From: Leucocoprinus leucothites
Taxonomy: Eukaryota > Basidiomycota > Agaricomycetes > Agaricales > Agaricaceae
Assembly: GCA_013368445.1 (NCBI GenBank)
Contig: JAACJO010000006.1
Location: forward strand, 496,001 to 560,000
Direction: 5' to 3'
DNA: 64,000 nucleotides
Of this stretch, positions 1-10,770 are shown piece after piece. Both the position numbers and the translations under genes were made by a program. Each line of letters opens with the position of its first letter. The first letter of the stretch is position 1. The notes under the pieces were generated by a model. It worked only from the letters and a program-made list of their open reading frames with translations. It had not been told where the DNA came from and made no database searches.

Positions 1-167
1 TTTCTTAGGATTATCGGGACGAGAGGAATATGATTCATTGTACTCATATATATAATTGTACAATAGCTGCAAATGCGAATAATCTTTTAAGAAATCTATG
101 GTGAAAGATTTTGAGCGCTGGATAACAATAATGAAATAGAACATAAAAACGGCATATATTCAAGAGC
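1..167. repeat. 3' tail of a further duplication unit, cut by the window edge
   Basis: The first ~100 bases match the sequence that ends the low-complexity gene relics at about 5535-5640, 10605-10690 and 15480-15570 (shared words such as 'gattatcgggacgag' and 'cttgtacaatagct'). This shows that another copy of the NLR/passenger unit lies immediately to the left. The rest up to 167 is the convergent 3' flank of NLR A. No gene is visible in it. Confidence 0.7.
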
Positions 168-2429
168 TCAGGAGGGCGGAACCCACGATTCATCCCAGAT
201 CGTGAATTTCTCTGCCTTATAGATCCGCATCGCCCTCTCAAAATCTACCGTCCAGAACTCGTGGTAATATCGCTGCCTTGTATCGTACTCCCAATACCAA
301 ATCACTGACTTCTCGCCATGACCAAATTTGTAGAGCCCGCAACGTTTTCCTGGTTTATTTTGAGAGTACAAGTTGTTCATTGACGCCACAATTGAGGGAG
401 CGTGAGGATGGAATGCTTTGATGAGCCCTGCGTTTTCACCCCTCTTGACGTGCTAGTGCCGAACAATGTGAGAAAATTGACATTCCCATCAGGAACGGAC
501 GCACCGCCCGGAACTTTGCCAAGTCAAATTGTTCATATTCTTCTGGCGTAAGGCACCTAAAAGTGGTGCCTTCCATTATCTGAGTATACTCAATGGAATT
601 AGCATGCAAACCAAGTCCATAAATCAACCTTTCGGCAATCAAGATCTTGCGGTGGTGAAGCTCCTTCTCCGGGGACAAGAGGTCTGGGAATAAAGCCAAG
701 GTCAAGAAGAATCGAGAGCCGCGCAAGAAACACTGGATGGTATTTGATGCGAGAAATGAGTCTACAAATTCATTCCCTTGAGGCCAAGAGAGCAGGGTAG
801 ATGAACTGGCTGTTCCAGATGCCAGTTCGAGCCCTGAAATATATGAGTATATGAGGCTACACGGAACAGGACGACGCACTCGAACCCTCAATGACATAGC
901 CTGATGCACAACGGACACTCTGTTGAAGCATGCAATCCCAGGATTCGTCCTGTATGTCCGAAGATTGAACGTAAAAGACAGACGAGCGAGTAGGATCAGT
1001 CAGGAATTCGAGGAATGACTTGTGGAGGAATGAAATGGTGCCGTGGATCTCGAGGAGTTGACTTTTGAGTGAGCCACTGAGCTTGAATGACGAGCCCTGA
1101 TGGTAGAATGACTGCGCTAGGTCAACTGTCGGAACGAGCTCTTGACAGGACTGTGAAGGCTCCCGATAGGCGACAACCGCCTGAAGATAGTGGCATATGC
1201 TTTTGAAGGTGGCCTCCGAGATGTCAAAGCGATTACATATAACGGCAACATCATTGCCGTGATATTCCCAGTCACTGAGAGCCACCCAGTATAATAGTAC
1301 CTTCATAGGGCGAAGGATGCCGTCTGGAACACGCTCTAGGATGAGTGTATAAAGACTGTCAAGGTTGGAAAAGATGGGGAGTGGGTGGGAACCAGGCTTT
1401 GTTATAGCATCAAGGACAGCTTGCAGCGTATCCTGGAAGCTAGTGTGCTCATGCTTGTCGATGAAACGCAGAACGGTAGCTGCATAAGCAAACAGCCCCG
1501 CCGCAGCATCAACCAGCTTCTTGATATCCTCTTCGGTGGGCCAGGACGAGGACAACACCATATTTCGTCGTTGAAGCATGTTTTTGAAGCCATCGCGGAA
1601 GTATAGTTCAATATCCTTGTCATTGTCACGTGAAATGGGGAGGTGTACAACGCAACAGAGAGAGGATACGTGAACGAGTGCAAATATAGAAGCAATTTGA
1701 GGCTCGGCACGACTAAATATGGCCCAGCAGAAAGGGGTCGATTTGGCCTGCACCGAGGCTGCAATAAGCTTGATGATCTCTGCCTGGGCATCCTGGCTCT
1801 CGCATTCATCCAAACCATCGATGAATATTGGTCTTCTTCGTACTTCCTTTCCCTGCTCCTTCAACGCCTGTAGTGGCTCAACAATCAGGGACTCGAATTG
1901 GGACGACAACGTTTTTGAAACGAGGGTTTTGTCATTGTGAACCCGACGATCGACAACCTCGCGATAGTCGGGGAGGGTTGTCGCAAGCTGATAAGCAAGG
2001 GTGGGGAAAAACCGAGTGTGATCCTTTCGGCGCCCGTTGATGGAGAAAAAGAAAGATGCACCAAGGTGGCCAGAGTCCTTCATAGCTTTGGCGCAAGTTT
2101 GAGCTATTGCGGATTTGCCGACACCCGCTGGTCCCTTCATCCAATAGATCGGCCACTGATCACTGTCACTGGTAGTGGCCCAGCTGGTAACGTCCTTGAT
2201 GTGTTGTTCGCGTGTACCAGGGGAACACCTTGGGTCATACTCTCGTTCTCCAGCATCGACAGTTGCTTCTGGAGTCGAGGCCTCGAGGAGAACGTCGATA
2301 CCTAGGGGAACATTTAGGAGACAGGTCGCATATTTCTAGTCGGTGCTCACCATTCGAACCACCGCTATTGTTGTTTATGAACTCGCTATTGTTGATTACA
2401 AAATTTTGAGGGTTGTTGATTACAGCCAT
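168..2429 (-). CDS. NLR A: NACHT-domain STAND NTPase (fungal NLR-like receptor)
   Basis: Predicted exons (minus): 2429-2351, 2301-880, 833-505, 452-168, giving about 704 residues; all junctions are GT-AG with 46-52 bp introns and the frame is open throughout. Exon 1 encodes a ~26-residue Asn-rich leader with NFVI and EF motifs. Exon 2 begins IDVLLEASTPEA, then the TREQHI motif, Walker A GPAGVGKSAIAQ, Walker B RPIFIDGLDECES, an FSRAEP sensor-like motif and AAGLFAYAATVLRFID, which together define a NACHT/STAND NTPase. Exon 3 carries SSSTLLSWPQG; exon 4 carries the W-rich module GEKSVIWYWEYD. No WD40, ankyrin or TPR repeats follow the NTPase. Family members act in fungal non-self recognition and programmed cell death; the role of this one is inferred. 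Convergent with a low-complexity relic on the left, divergent from a MAP kinase fragment on the right. Confidence 0.9.
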
Positions 2430-2604
2430 GGTCGCTCGTACAGGGAGGTGTGGTGAAAGTCGGGAGGAAAGAGGTGTGCAAAACACAGCTTCGTGAGGCA
2501 CGAGGCTGCGACCTATTAAGTAACACTGATTAGCGCCCAACACCATGTCGTACGTCCTTGGATTCAACCTTTGGATTCTGTGACCCACTATGGGCAGTCT
2601 AGTC

Positions 2605-2695
2605 CTGAGACCTGGAGAGACCTGGCTATATAAATGGCTAGGTCTGATACCTGGAGAGACCTGGCTATATAAATGGCTAGGTCTGATACCTGAGT
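2605..2695 (-). promoter_or_regulatory. 39-bp tandem duplication containing the TATA box upstream of NLR A
   Basis: A 39-bp unit is repeated about 2.2 times. Each full copy has ctatataaat (2626-2635 and 2665-2674), which on the minus strand reads ATTTATATAG, about 200 nt upstream of the NLR A start. NLR B has a single equivalent (ctttatag, 8163) at the same distance. The duplication therefore doubles the likely TATA element in A only. Confidence 0.55.
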
Positions 2696-2992
2696 ATGAG
2701 GAGAATTTTGTGTGATACGAGTCGGGCAATGAGTGTAGGTAAGCGTTCGAAAAAGCTGTTGTGTCGCATGTGAATCATAGAGCGCAGGTCTAATGGTTAG
2801 GGGATATTGTGCGGTGGAAGGACTCTTCCAGAGAACGAGTGTACATACGTTGCTCGTCAACTGAAAGGCCCTCCCCCGCGTTGTTCCCCATGGAACAGTT
2901 ATCAAGCCCCATATGGACGGGCAATAACGCATATTCACTTCGGTCCCTTGAATTGATTACTAAGCTAAATGACCTTGGAACACCCCTCGACA

Positions 2993-3215
2993 ATGGAGCA
3001 CACACAACAGTCATGGCTTGCTCCTGAATACGAACCATTGGATCTCATCGCAGAGGGTGCATGTGGTGTTGTATGGCACGTTCTACGTTCTATTCCGGTA
3101 CAAAAGGACCTCCTGCTTATCATCTCTACTTTTGCAGCTCAACTACCCGCCCAACGCAAAGTCGCTATCAGACACGTCATGCCATTAGTCCCCTGTCCCA
3201 GATGCAGGCGGCTCT
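2993..3215 (+). pseudogene. 5' fragment of the Slt2-type MAP kinase gene (copy in unit A)
   Basis: The start matches the intact MAP kinase at 23302: a methionine, then EYEPLDLIAEGACGVVW (glycine loop GEGAYG degraded to AEGACG), then the same intron with its GC donor. The second exon resumes at QRKVAIRHVMPL, with the VAIK lysine changed to Arg. Homology stops there, and the sequence runs directly into the low-complexity gene relic, a junction shared with unit B. The kinase catalytic core is absent, so this is a fragment. Confidence 0.8.
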
Positions 3216-5580
3216 ACCGGTACCACTGATGGCGAGTCCCAATCGACGCCTTTCCTGGTACCTCCCACCTCCCCCCTCGTATAACCACCACCATTATTTT
3301 CTCTGAATTATCAGATCGTCACCAAGCACCAGTCGGAGCCATCCGTCTGCTGCTTACCCCAGTAATGGCGCTTTATGCATAGAACATCTTCCCGCGACCT
3401 CTCTCATCTTCACGGTCTTATTCTCGGAACATCGCCGCAGAGTGGTCCTGGATTTATATCCAGTTCCCTTTTTCCGCGCCTGGGGAGCAAAACACCTTTT
3501 TGAATAATCCATATGCTGGCTATGGTGTAGCTGCGAGCCTTGAAGCGATGGTGGAAGGTCGTAAAGGATAGGGTGTCGTAGGGGATGAGAAGATGTTGGT
3601 GCGCCTGCCGGTCCTGCCCAAGGATACCTCTCCACGCTTTCTTCTTTTGTTCAATGCTCGTCGCTCCTCAACGGTAACGCTCGTGAGGGGTATGGTATCG
3701 ACCTCAAACACAAGGAAGTTGGCCCTGGAGAAAACTGTTGAGGATAGAGACATAGAGGATCTCGACCCTGGATCACCCACGGATTTCTTGACTCCGCGAG
3801 AACGAAGCCAACGTATGTCACAGGGCGAGAGCAGTGCCCAGATCCTTGTGTCTGACTTGACTGCAGGTGCACCCTCCAATCATACCTCACCCGATCATCA
3901 TTTCAGTACACCTGCTACTGCCACTGTCAGTCATCTCAGTCATCGCTACTCCAGTTCCATCCCAGTTCTGTCCTTCTTCGGGGAATGGCTGGACACATCC
4001 GTGCTACCAGGTTTACCTCCCACCCAACCTGGCACCGTACGTACCTGTATGTGCGCATACCTACCGAGCCACACCCTCCGCTTGTTCGTTTCGCGTTCCA
4101 AAGGACTTACAGCTAGTGGGCCACCAGGTGCTAATAACGACAATACGGGGATGAGTACAAGTATGGGGAGTACACCGGTGCTGCTTCCCCCTCGGGGATC
4201 GTCCGTAATACCTCCACTATGTCCCTCAGGTTAAATCTAGGTCTACGCAGCAACAACAGTGCCGGCCACACCAGCAATAGTTTGAATCTTGGTAGTCGGT
4301 TGTTGAGAGTTTTCGGGGGTGTGAGTGGGCCGATGTATCTGGCTGGTGGAGGAAATACAGGAGGATGTGGAGCCAACATGTCGTCGACAGTAGCTGGGTG
4401 TGGTATGGAAGGAGTGAATCAGGTATTCGTCTCTGCGAATGTTCAGTCTACGCTATCACACTTGCTTTCGTATTGTGGTGCTGCCTGTCCTTTCAACTTG
4501 ACTTAATCTATACATGAAGCTCACATCCAGCGATCATCCTGTCCCATGTCTACTTCGGATAACAACAACGCTGGTGACAACACCAAACGCCTTGCTGGTG
4601 GTGGTCTTGAATTCAACCACACATGCGACTGGAATGGGCATCAGTGAGCATGGAACAAATGGCGGCGGCGGTGCAGGTGGTGTGGTGAACAAAAATCAGC
4701 ATAGGAAGAACGGGCACTACAGCAGGTCTCGGATCTGACCAAATTCTTACCGGTTAGTTCCTCTCGCCCAATACACAGGCACTACAGGCTCACACTCCTG
4801 GTCAGAGTTTATCCGGGGTCTCGTGGCGGGGTATTAAAGGGTCCATGCTTTGCCACCAACCCCGTGTTCCATCCGTCCGGGTGCTGCTGGAATCGGTATT
4901 GGTATTACGAATGGGTAGGTAGTTTCCGCGATCTGTATGGATGGTACCAGCGCAACGCCCAGGATTAAGTACAACTGGCCTTACGAGATCGACAATAGTA
5001 GAGGTGGACACGAGTTCGATTGCGTATGCACTGATTATGGAAGAGTGGGGTACCTCATCATCACCCTCACAGACCTCCCCATTCACGTCCCCCGCTATCA
5101 CTTCAAGAAATGCGACCCCCGTACCATGAAAGGGCACACTATCTACTATGTCCTACCCTTCCAACCCCAACGCTGTCTCGTTTACCAGTGGTGTAGTGGG
5201 TGCCAGCCCAGGTCTCGAATCCGTCTTATCAAAACTTACCTACTCCGCAGGTGCGAAAGGTGGTCTAACTGGTACTGCTTTGTCGAGCAGTCCAACTCCC
5301 TCGGGCTCATGAAAGGAGGTAGAAATTGTCCTTCGGGTCTGAGTATGCGCAGTGTTGGTCATGGTCATGGTGGTGGTAGTGGTAGTGGTGTGAGTATGGC
5401 TTTGTCGAACGCTTTTGTCGAATGCGAGTAGTCTGTTGAAGCTGAGATCTTGAGAGAGGATGATCAGTTGTTTGTGGGGAATAGTAATTGGGGTGTGGAA
5501 TTTGGAGACGGTCCTTGTTGTTTCTCCCTTGATCGGTTTCATGGGATTATCGGGACGAGAAGAATACGGTTCATTGTATG
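3216..5580 (+). pseudogene. Degenerate Gly/Ser/Asn/Gln-rich protein gene (unit A), unidentified
   Basis: Several short open stretches in shifting frames encode low-complexity protein conserved in units B, C and D: an LTPEERSRRM-like motif (about 3790), a Ser/Pro-rich stretch, MGMSMSMGST-like (4150), Gly-rich LGLGGGLSRGF-like, AGYGMGGANQGY-like (4390), LSYRGAPSPF-like (4460) and the final WGVEFGDGP (5490) with FHGII. Frameshifts and stops break it everywhere. I do not recognise the parent gene; its composition resembles N-terminal regions of RNA-binding or regulatory proteins, which is only an impression. Confidence 0.6.
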
Positions 5581-5701
5581 TATATACTTGTACAATAGCT
5601 ACAAATGCAAATCATCCATTGAAAAATCTACAATGTCAAATTTTGAGCGTCAGATGACGAGGGATGAAATCGGAACATAAAAACAATATTTAATCACGAG
5701 C

Positions 5702-7969
5702 TCAGGAGGGCGGGACCCACGACTCATCCCACATCCTGAATTTCTCTGCCTTATAGATCCGCATCGCCCTCTCAAAATCTACCGTCCTGAACTCGTGGAA
5801 ATATCGCTTCTTCGTATCGTACTCCCAATACCAAATCACCGACTTCTCGCCATGACCCAATTTGTAGAGCCCGCGACGTTTTCCTGGTTTATTTTGAGAG
5901 TACAAGTTGTTCATTGACGCCACAATTGAGGGAGCGTGAGGATGGAATGCTTTGATGAGCTCTGCGTTTTCACTCCTCTTGATGTCCTAGTGCCGAACGA
6001 TGTGAGAAAATTGACGTTCCTACCAGGAACAAACGCACCGCCCGGAACTTTGCCAAGTCAAATTGGTCATATCCTTCTGGCGTAAGGCACCTAAAAATGG
6101 TGCCTTCCATTATCTGAGTATACTGGAAGGAACCAGCACGCAAACCAAGTCCATCAATCAACCTTTCAGCAATTATGCCCTTGCGGTGATCAAGCTGCTT
6201 CAAGAGGGGTGAGAGCTCTGGGAAGTGAGTCAGGGTCAAGAGAGTATGAGGGTTGCGCCATTCATGGCGCATGACACATAGTGCAAGAAATGAGTCTACA
6301 AACTCACTCCCTTGATGAGGCCAAGAGAGCAGGGTAGATGAACTGGCTGTTCCAGATGCCAGTTCGAGTCCTGAAATATATGAGTATATGAGGCTGTGTG
6401 GAACAGGACGACGCACTCGAACCCTCAATGACATAGCCTGATGCACAATGGACACTCTGTTCAAGTTCACGATCAAAGGATTCGCTGAGTATGTCCAAGG
6501 ATCTAACACAAAAGACAGGCGAGCGAGTAGGATCAGTCAGGAATTCGAGGAATGACTTGTGGAGGATTGAAATGGTGCCGTGGATCTCGAGGAGTTGTCT
6601 TCTGACTGAGGCACTGAGCTCAAATGACGAGTCCTGACAGTAGAATGACCGCGCTAGGTCAACTGTCGGAACGAGCTCTTGAATGGACTGTGAAGGCTCC
6701 TGATAGGCGACAACTGCCTGGAGATGGTGGCATATGCTTTTGAAGGTGGCCTCCGAGATGCCAAATTGATTGCATGCGTGGGCGACATTTAGAGTTTGAT
6801 CATGCCACTCCCAGAGAGTCATCCAGCATAATAGTACATTCATTGGGTGGAGGATATCATCTGGAACACGCTGTAGGATGAGAGTATAAAGATTGTCGAG
6901 GTTGGAAAAGATGGGGAGCGGGTGGGAACCAGGCTTTGCTATAACATCAAGGACAGCCTGCAGCGTTTCCTGGAAGCTAGCACGTGAATGGTTGTCGATG
7001 AAGCGCAAAACGGTGGCTGCATACGCAAACAGCCCCGCCGCAGCATCAATGAGTTTCTTGATATCCTCCTCTGCAGGCCAGAGCAAGGACAACACCATGT
7101 TTCGTCGCTGAAGCATGTTTTTGAAGCCATCACGGAGGTATAGTTCGATATCCTTGTCATTGTCACGCGAAATGGGGAGGTGTACAATGCAACAGAGAGA
7201 GGATATGTGAACGAGTGCGAATGTAGAAGCAATTTGAGGCTCGGCACGGCTAAATATGGCCCAGCAGAAGGGCGTCGATTTTGCCTGCACCGAGGTAGCG
7301 ATGAGCTTGATGATCTCCGCCTGAGCATCCTGGCTCTCGCATTCATCCAGACCATCGATGAATATTGGTCTTCTTCGTACTTCCTTTCCCTGCTCCTTCA
7401 ACGCCCGTAGTGGCTCAACAATCAGAGAGTCGAACTGGGACGACAACGTTTTTGTAACAAGGGTCTTGTCGTTGTGAACGCGATTATCAACAATCTTGCG
7501 ATAGTCGGGGAGGGTTGTCGCAAGCTGATATGCAAGGGTGGGGAAAAACCGAGTGTGATCCTTTCGGCGCCCGTTGACGGAGAAAAAGAAAGATGCACCA
7601 AGGTGGCCAGAGTCCTTCATAGCTTTGGCACATGTTTGAGCTATTGCGGATTTGCCGACACCCGCTGGTCCCTTCATCCAATAGATCGGTAACTGATCGC
7701 TGTCACTGGTAGTGGCCCAGCTGGTGACGTCCTTTATGTGTTGTTCGCGTGTACCAGGAGAACACCTTGGGTCATGCTCTCGCTCTCCAGCATCGACAGC
7801 TGCTTCTGGAGTCGAAGCATTGAGAAGGATATCGATACCTACGGGAGCGTTTAGATAGGTTGCGTGTCTCTGGTCGGTGCTCACCATTCGAACTGCTAAT
7901 GTTGACGTTGTTGTTTGTGAACTCGCCACCGGTGACCACAAAATTTTGAGCGTCGCTGAAGAATGCCAT
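5702..7969 (-). CDS. NLR B: NACHT-domain STAND NTPase
   Basis: Predicted exons (minus): 7969-7885, 7838-6417, 6370-6039, 5986-5702, about 707 residues, all GT-AG. The leader reads MAFFSDAQNFVVTGGEF followed by an Asn/Ser-rich run, then joins IDILLNASTPEAAV. NACHT signatures are intact: GPAGVGKSAIAQ, FIDGLDECES, FSRAEP, AAGLFAYAATVLRFID. The C-terminal module GEKSVIWYWEYD is present and the protein ends DESWVPPS as in A. An apparent longer N-terminus reading through the first intron should not be used: the GTGAGC/TAG intron restores the leader shared with all paralogues. Closest to A and D in leader sequence. Likely role: intracellular NLR-type sensor; ligand unknown. Confidence 0.9.
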
Positions 7970-8162
7970 GATTGTCAGCACAAGGAGCTGTAGTGAAAGC
8001 GGGAGGGAAGGAGATGTGCGAAACACAGCTTCGTGAGGCACGAGGCAGCGACCTATCAAGTAACACTAATTAACGCTCAACAGCATGCAGTGTGACATGG
8101 GATTCCTTTGGACTCTGTGATCCAGTACGTGCAATCTAGTCTTATGACACGGAGAGACCTGG

Positions 8163-8170
8163 CTTTATAG
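8163..8170 (-). promoter_or_regulatory. TATA-like element upstream of NLR B
   Basis: Reads CTATAAAG on the minus strand, about 195 nt upstream of the NLR B start codon, in a block alignable with the duplicated TATA segment of NLR A. Confidence 0.4.
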
Positions 8171-8532
8171 ATGGCTAAGCTTGGTGGCTGAGCATGAGGA
8201 GGATTTTGTGCCATGCGAGTCATCCAATGAGTGCAGGTAAGCGTTCAAGGAAGCTGTTGTATTGCGTGTGAATAGAGCACAGGTCTAATAGTAAGGAGAG
8301 AGAGCGTGCATAGCGGAAGGACTTTTCCAGAGAACGGGTATTTATGCATGGGTGGTCAACTTGAAGTTCCTCGTCCACGAGGTTCCCTACGGAATATTTA
8401 TTAGTAGGCGGGTGTATGACATGGGAGGTTTGAGGGCCACAGAAGCCAATCACATCGCGGCTCCCGAACAAGGTCAAATTGATGTTGTCTGCAATTACTA
8501 AGCTGAATAAACTTGGACCACCCCTCGACAAC

Positions 8533-8735
8533 ATGGGACAATCGCTGTTTGCTGCTTGCTACGGGCTGTTGGATGTCATCGGAGAGGGCGTATATGGTGT
8601 TGTATGGTAAGTCCCTTGCTGTACTTCGGTACAACAGGACCGTTGGCTGACCATTTGCTCTACTTTCATAGTTTGGCTCTGTACACACCCAGCGCAAAGT
8701 TGCTATCAAACGCGTCACGCCGTTAATCCCTACCC
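8533..8735 (+). pseudogene. 5' fragment of the MAP kinase gene (copy in unit B)
   Basis: Starts MGQSLFAACYGLLDVIGEG, followed by VYGVV and an intron with a canonical GTAAGT donor; the A copy and the intact gene have GC at the same place. The second exon resumes at [12 protein letters not shown], keeping the ATP-binding lysine, then fuses to the low-complexity gene exactly as in unit A. Residues beyond kinase subdomain II are missing, so it cannot encode a kinase. Confidence 0.8.
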
Positions 8736-10700
8736 CAGAAACAGATACTTCTGCCGATACCGCTCATGTCAAGTCCCAATCGACGTCTTTGCTGGTACCC
8801 TCCCTGCGTCGGCCCCTCGCATAACCACCACCATAGTTCTCTCTATCAGGTTGCCACTGAGTTCTGAGCACCAGTCGAGGCCGTCCATCTGCTGCTGGGC
8901 CCTATAATGGCACCTCCACGCCCCGAACACCACTCCGTAGCCCTGAACACCTCATCATTTCCAATCCCAGCACATCGTCGCAGAACGGTTCTGGATTTAT
9001 ATCTAGTTCCTCTTTTTCTGTGCCGGGGTTTCAGCCCGCATTTCAAGTCATTCGTATGCTAGGTATGGCGTAGCTCCGAGCCTAAGAGCGATGATGGGAG
9101 ATTGTAAGGATTGGGGAGAGATCGATGTCTTGTAGTCCAAAGAAGCCTCTGCGCACTCTCGTCTTCTGTTCAACGCTCTTCACCCAACGGCAACACTTGT
9201 GGGGAATACAGTATCGTCCTGACTACGAGGAATTTGGCTTTGTGGGATGCAGGAGAAAATTCGATAGCGCTGTCGAGGACGGAAACATGGAAGATTTCAT
9301 CGCTGTATCACTCATGGATCTCTTAACTCCAGAAGAACAAAGCCGACGAATGTTGTGGGGTAGGGACAGTACCAAGCCCCTCGTCTTGCTTAACTGCGGG
9401 CGCACCATCCAATCATACCCCATCTGACCAACAGCTCGGTACACCTGCTACTGGCGCTAGTCGTCTCAGTCACTGTTACTCTAGCTCCGTCCCAGCTCCG
9501 TCCCTCCTCGGGGATATCAAATCCATATGGTCAGACACATCCGCGCTACCAGGCTCACCCCCAGCAATCAACCTGGCACCACACGTACACATACACACAG
9601 GGCTACACCCTCCGCTTCATTCGTTTCGCATTTCGAAGGACTTACAGTTAGTGGGCCACAATGTACCGATAACGATGATATGGGGATGAGTATGAGTATG
9701 GGGAGTACGGGTGCTGCTTCATCTCCGGGGATGCTATCGCCCAGTAACGCCTCCACTGCGTTCCTCGGATTGCATCATAACTATTTGAAATCCAAAATTT
9801 CGCAGCTGCAACAACAACAGCAACAGCCACTGCAGCCGCAGTTGGGTCTTGGTGGTGGGTTGTCGAGAGGGTTCAGAGGGGCGAGTGGACCAACGTACCC
9901 TCCAGCTGGTGGAGGAAATACGGGAGGAGGTGGAGGGAATTTGTTGTTGATGACGGCTGGGTATGGAATGGGAGGGGCGAATCAAGGGTATCCGGCTTCT
10001 GCGAATGTTCAGTCTATGTGGTCGCAACTACTGTCGTATCGTGGTGCTCCCTCTCCTTTCTATTTGACCCAGCCTATACATCAAGCCCACATCCAACAGT
10101 CGTCTCATCCTATGCCTACTTCAGATAATAACAACACTGGCGATAACATCAAATACCTTGGCGGTATTGGTCTTGAATTCAACAACGCAGGCGGTTGGAA
10201 TGGGTAGCGGCAGGCACGAAACAACAACTCCAACACCACGAAACGGCACACCGTCCGTGGCATCCCTCCTTGCCAACCTTAGCGCTCCCTCTTGTCAGCC
10301 TAGGTCTCGAATCTGCCTCATCAAAGCCTAATTACTCTACAGCTGCAAAAGATGGTCTGGCTGGTACTGGCATGTCGAGTAGTCCGACTCCGCCTAGGTT
10401 GATGAAAGGTGGGAGGTACGCTTCGAGTCTAAGTACGCCTGGTGTTGGCCATGTTCATGGTGGTGGGGGCGGTGATGTGGCGGCAGCCTTGCCGAGCGCT
10501 GTTGGTCCGTTGAGGCGGAGGTCAATGATGATGAGTTATTTGCGATGGATAATCATTGAGGTGTGGAGTTTGGAGATGGCCCTTTTTGTTTCCCTCTCGA
10601 TTGGTTTTATGGGATTATCAAGGCGAGAAGAATACGATTTATCGTATGCGTATACTTGTACAATAGTTACAAATGCAAATAATCTTCTAAAAAAAATCCA
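8736..10700 (+). pseudogene. Degenerate Gly/Ser/Asn/Gln-rich protein gene (unit B)
   Basis: This is the best preserved copy of the unidentified passenger. Recognisable blocks are MEDFIAVSLMDLLTPEEQ (9288), GDIKSIWSDTSALPG (in another frame near 9510), then a 226-codon open stretch 9527-10207 with SPSNASTAFLG, a polyglutamine run (about 9811-9840), Gly-rich LGGGLSRGF, GYGMGGANQGY and SYRGAPSPF, then SSSPTPPRLMKGG and GHVHGGGG (10380-10480). Frame changes and stops between blocks show it is not a working gene in this form, unless heavily spliced. Confidence 0.6.
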
Positions 10701-10770
10701 CAATAAAATATTTTAAGAGCATGATGACGAGAAATGAAATAGAACATAAAAGCAATATTTAATCAAGAGC

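Noticed and set aside
168..2429. A match to the classical HET-s, sigma or PP amyloid motifs at the NLR N-termini
   Set aside because: The HNFVIxxGEF pattern does not follow those motifs as I know them, so only an unnamed prion-like motif is proposed.
6304..7941. A longer 545-codon NLR B reading with an N-terminus MWSPVASSQTT
   Set aside because: It reads through a GTGAGC..TAG intron; splicing restores the leader exon that all paralogues share.
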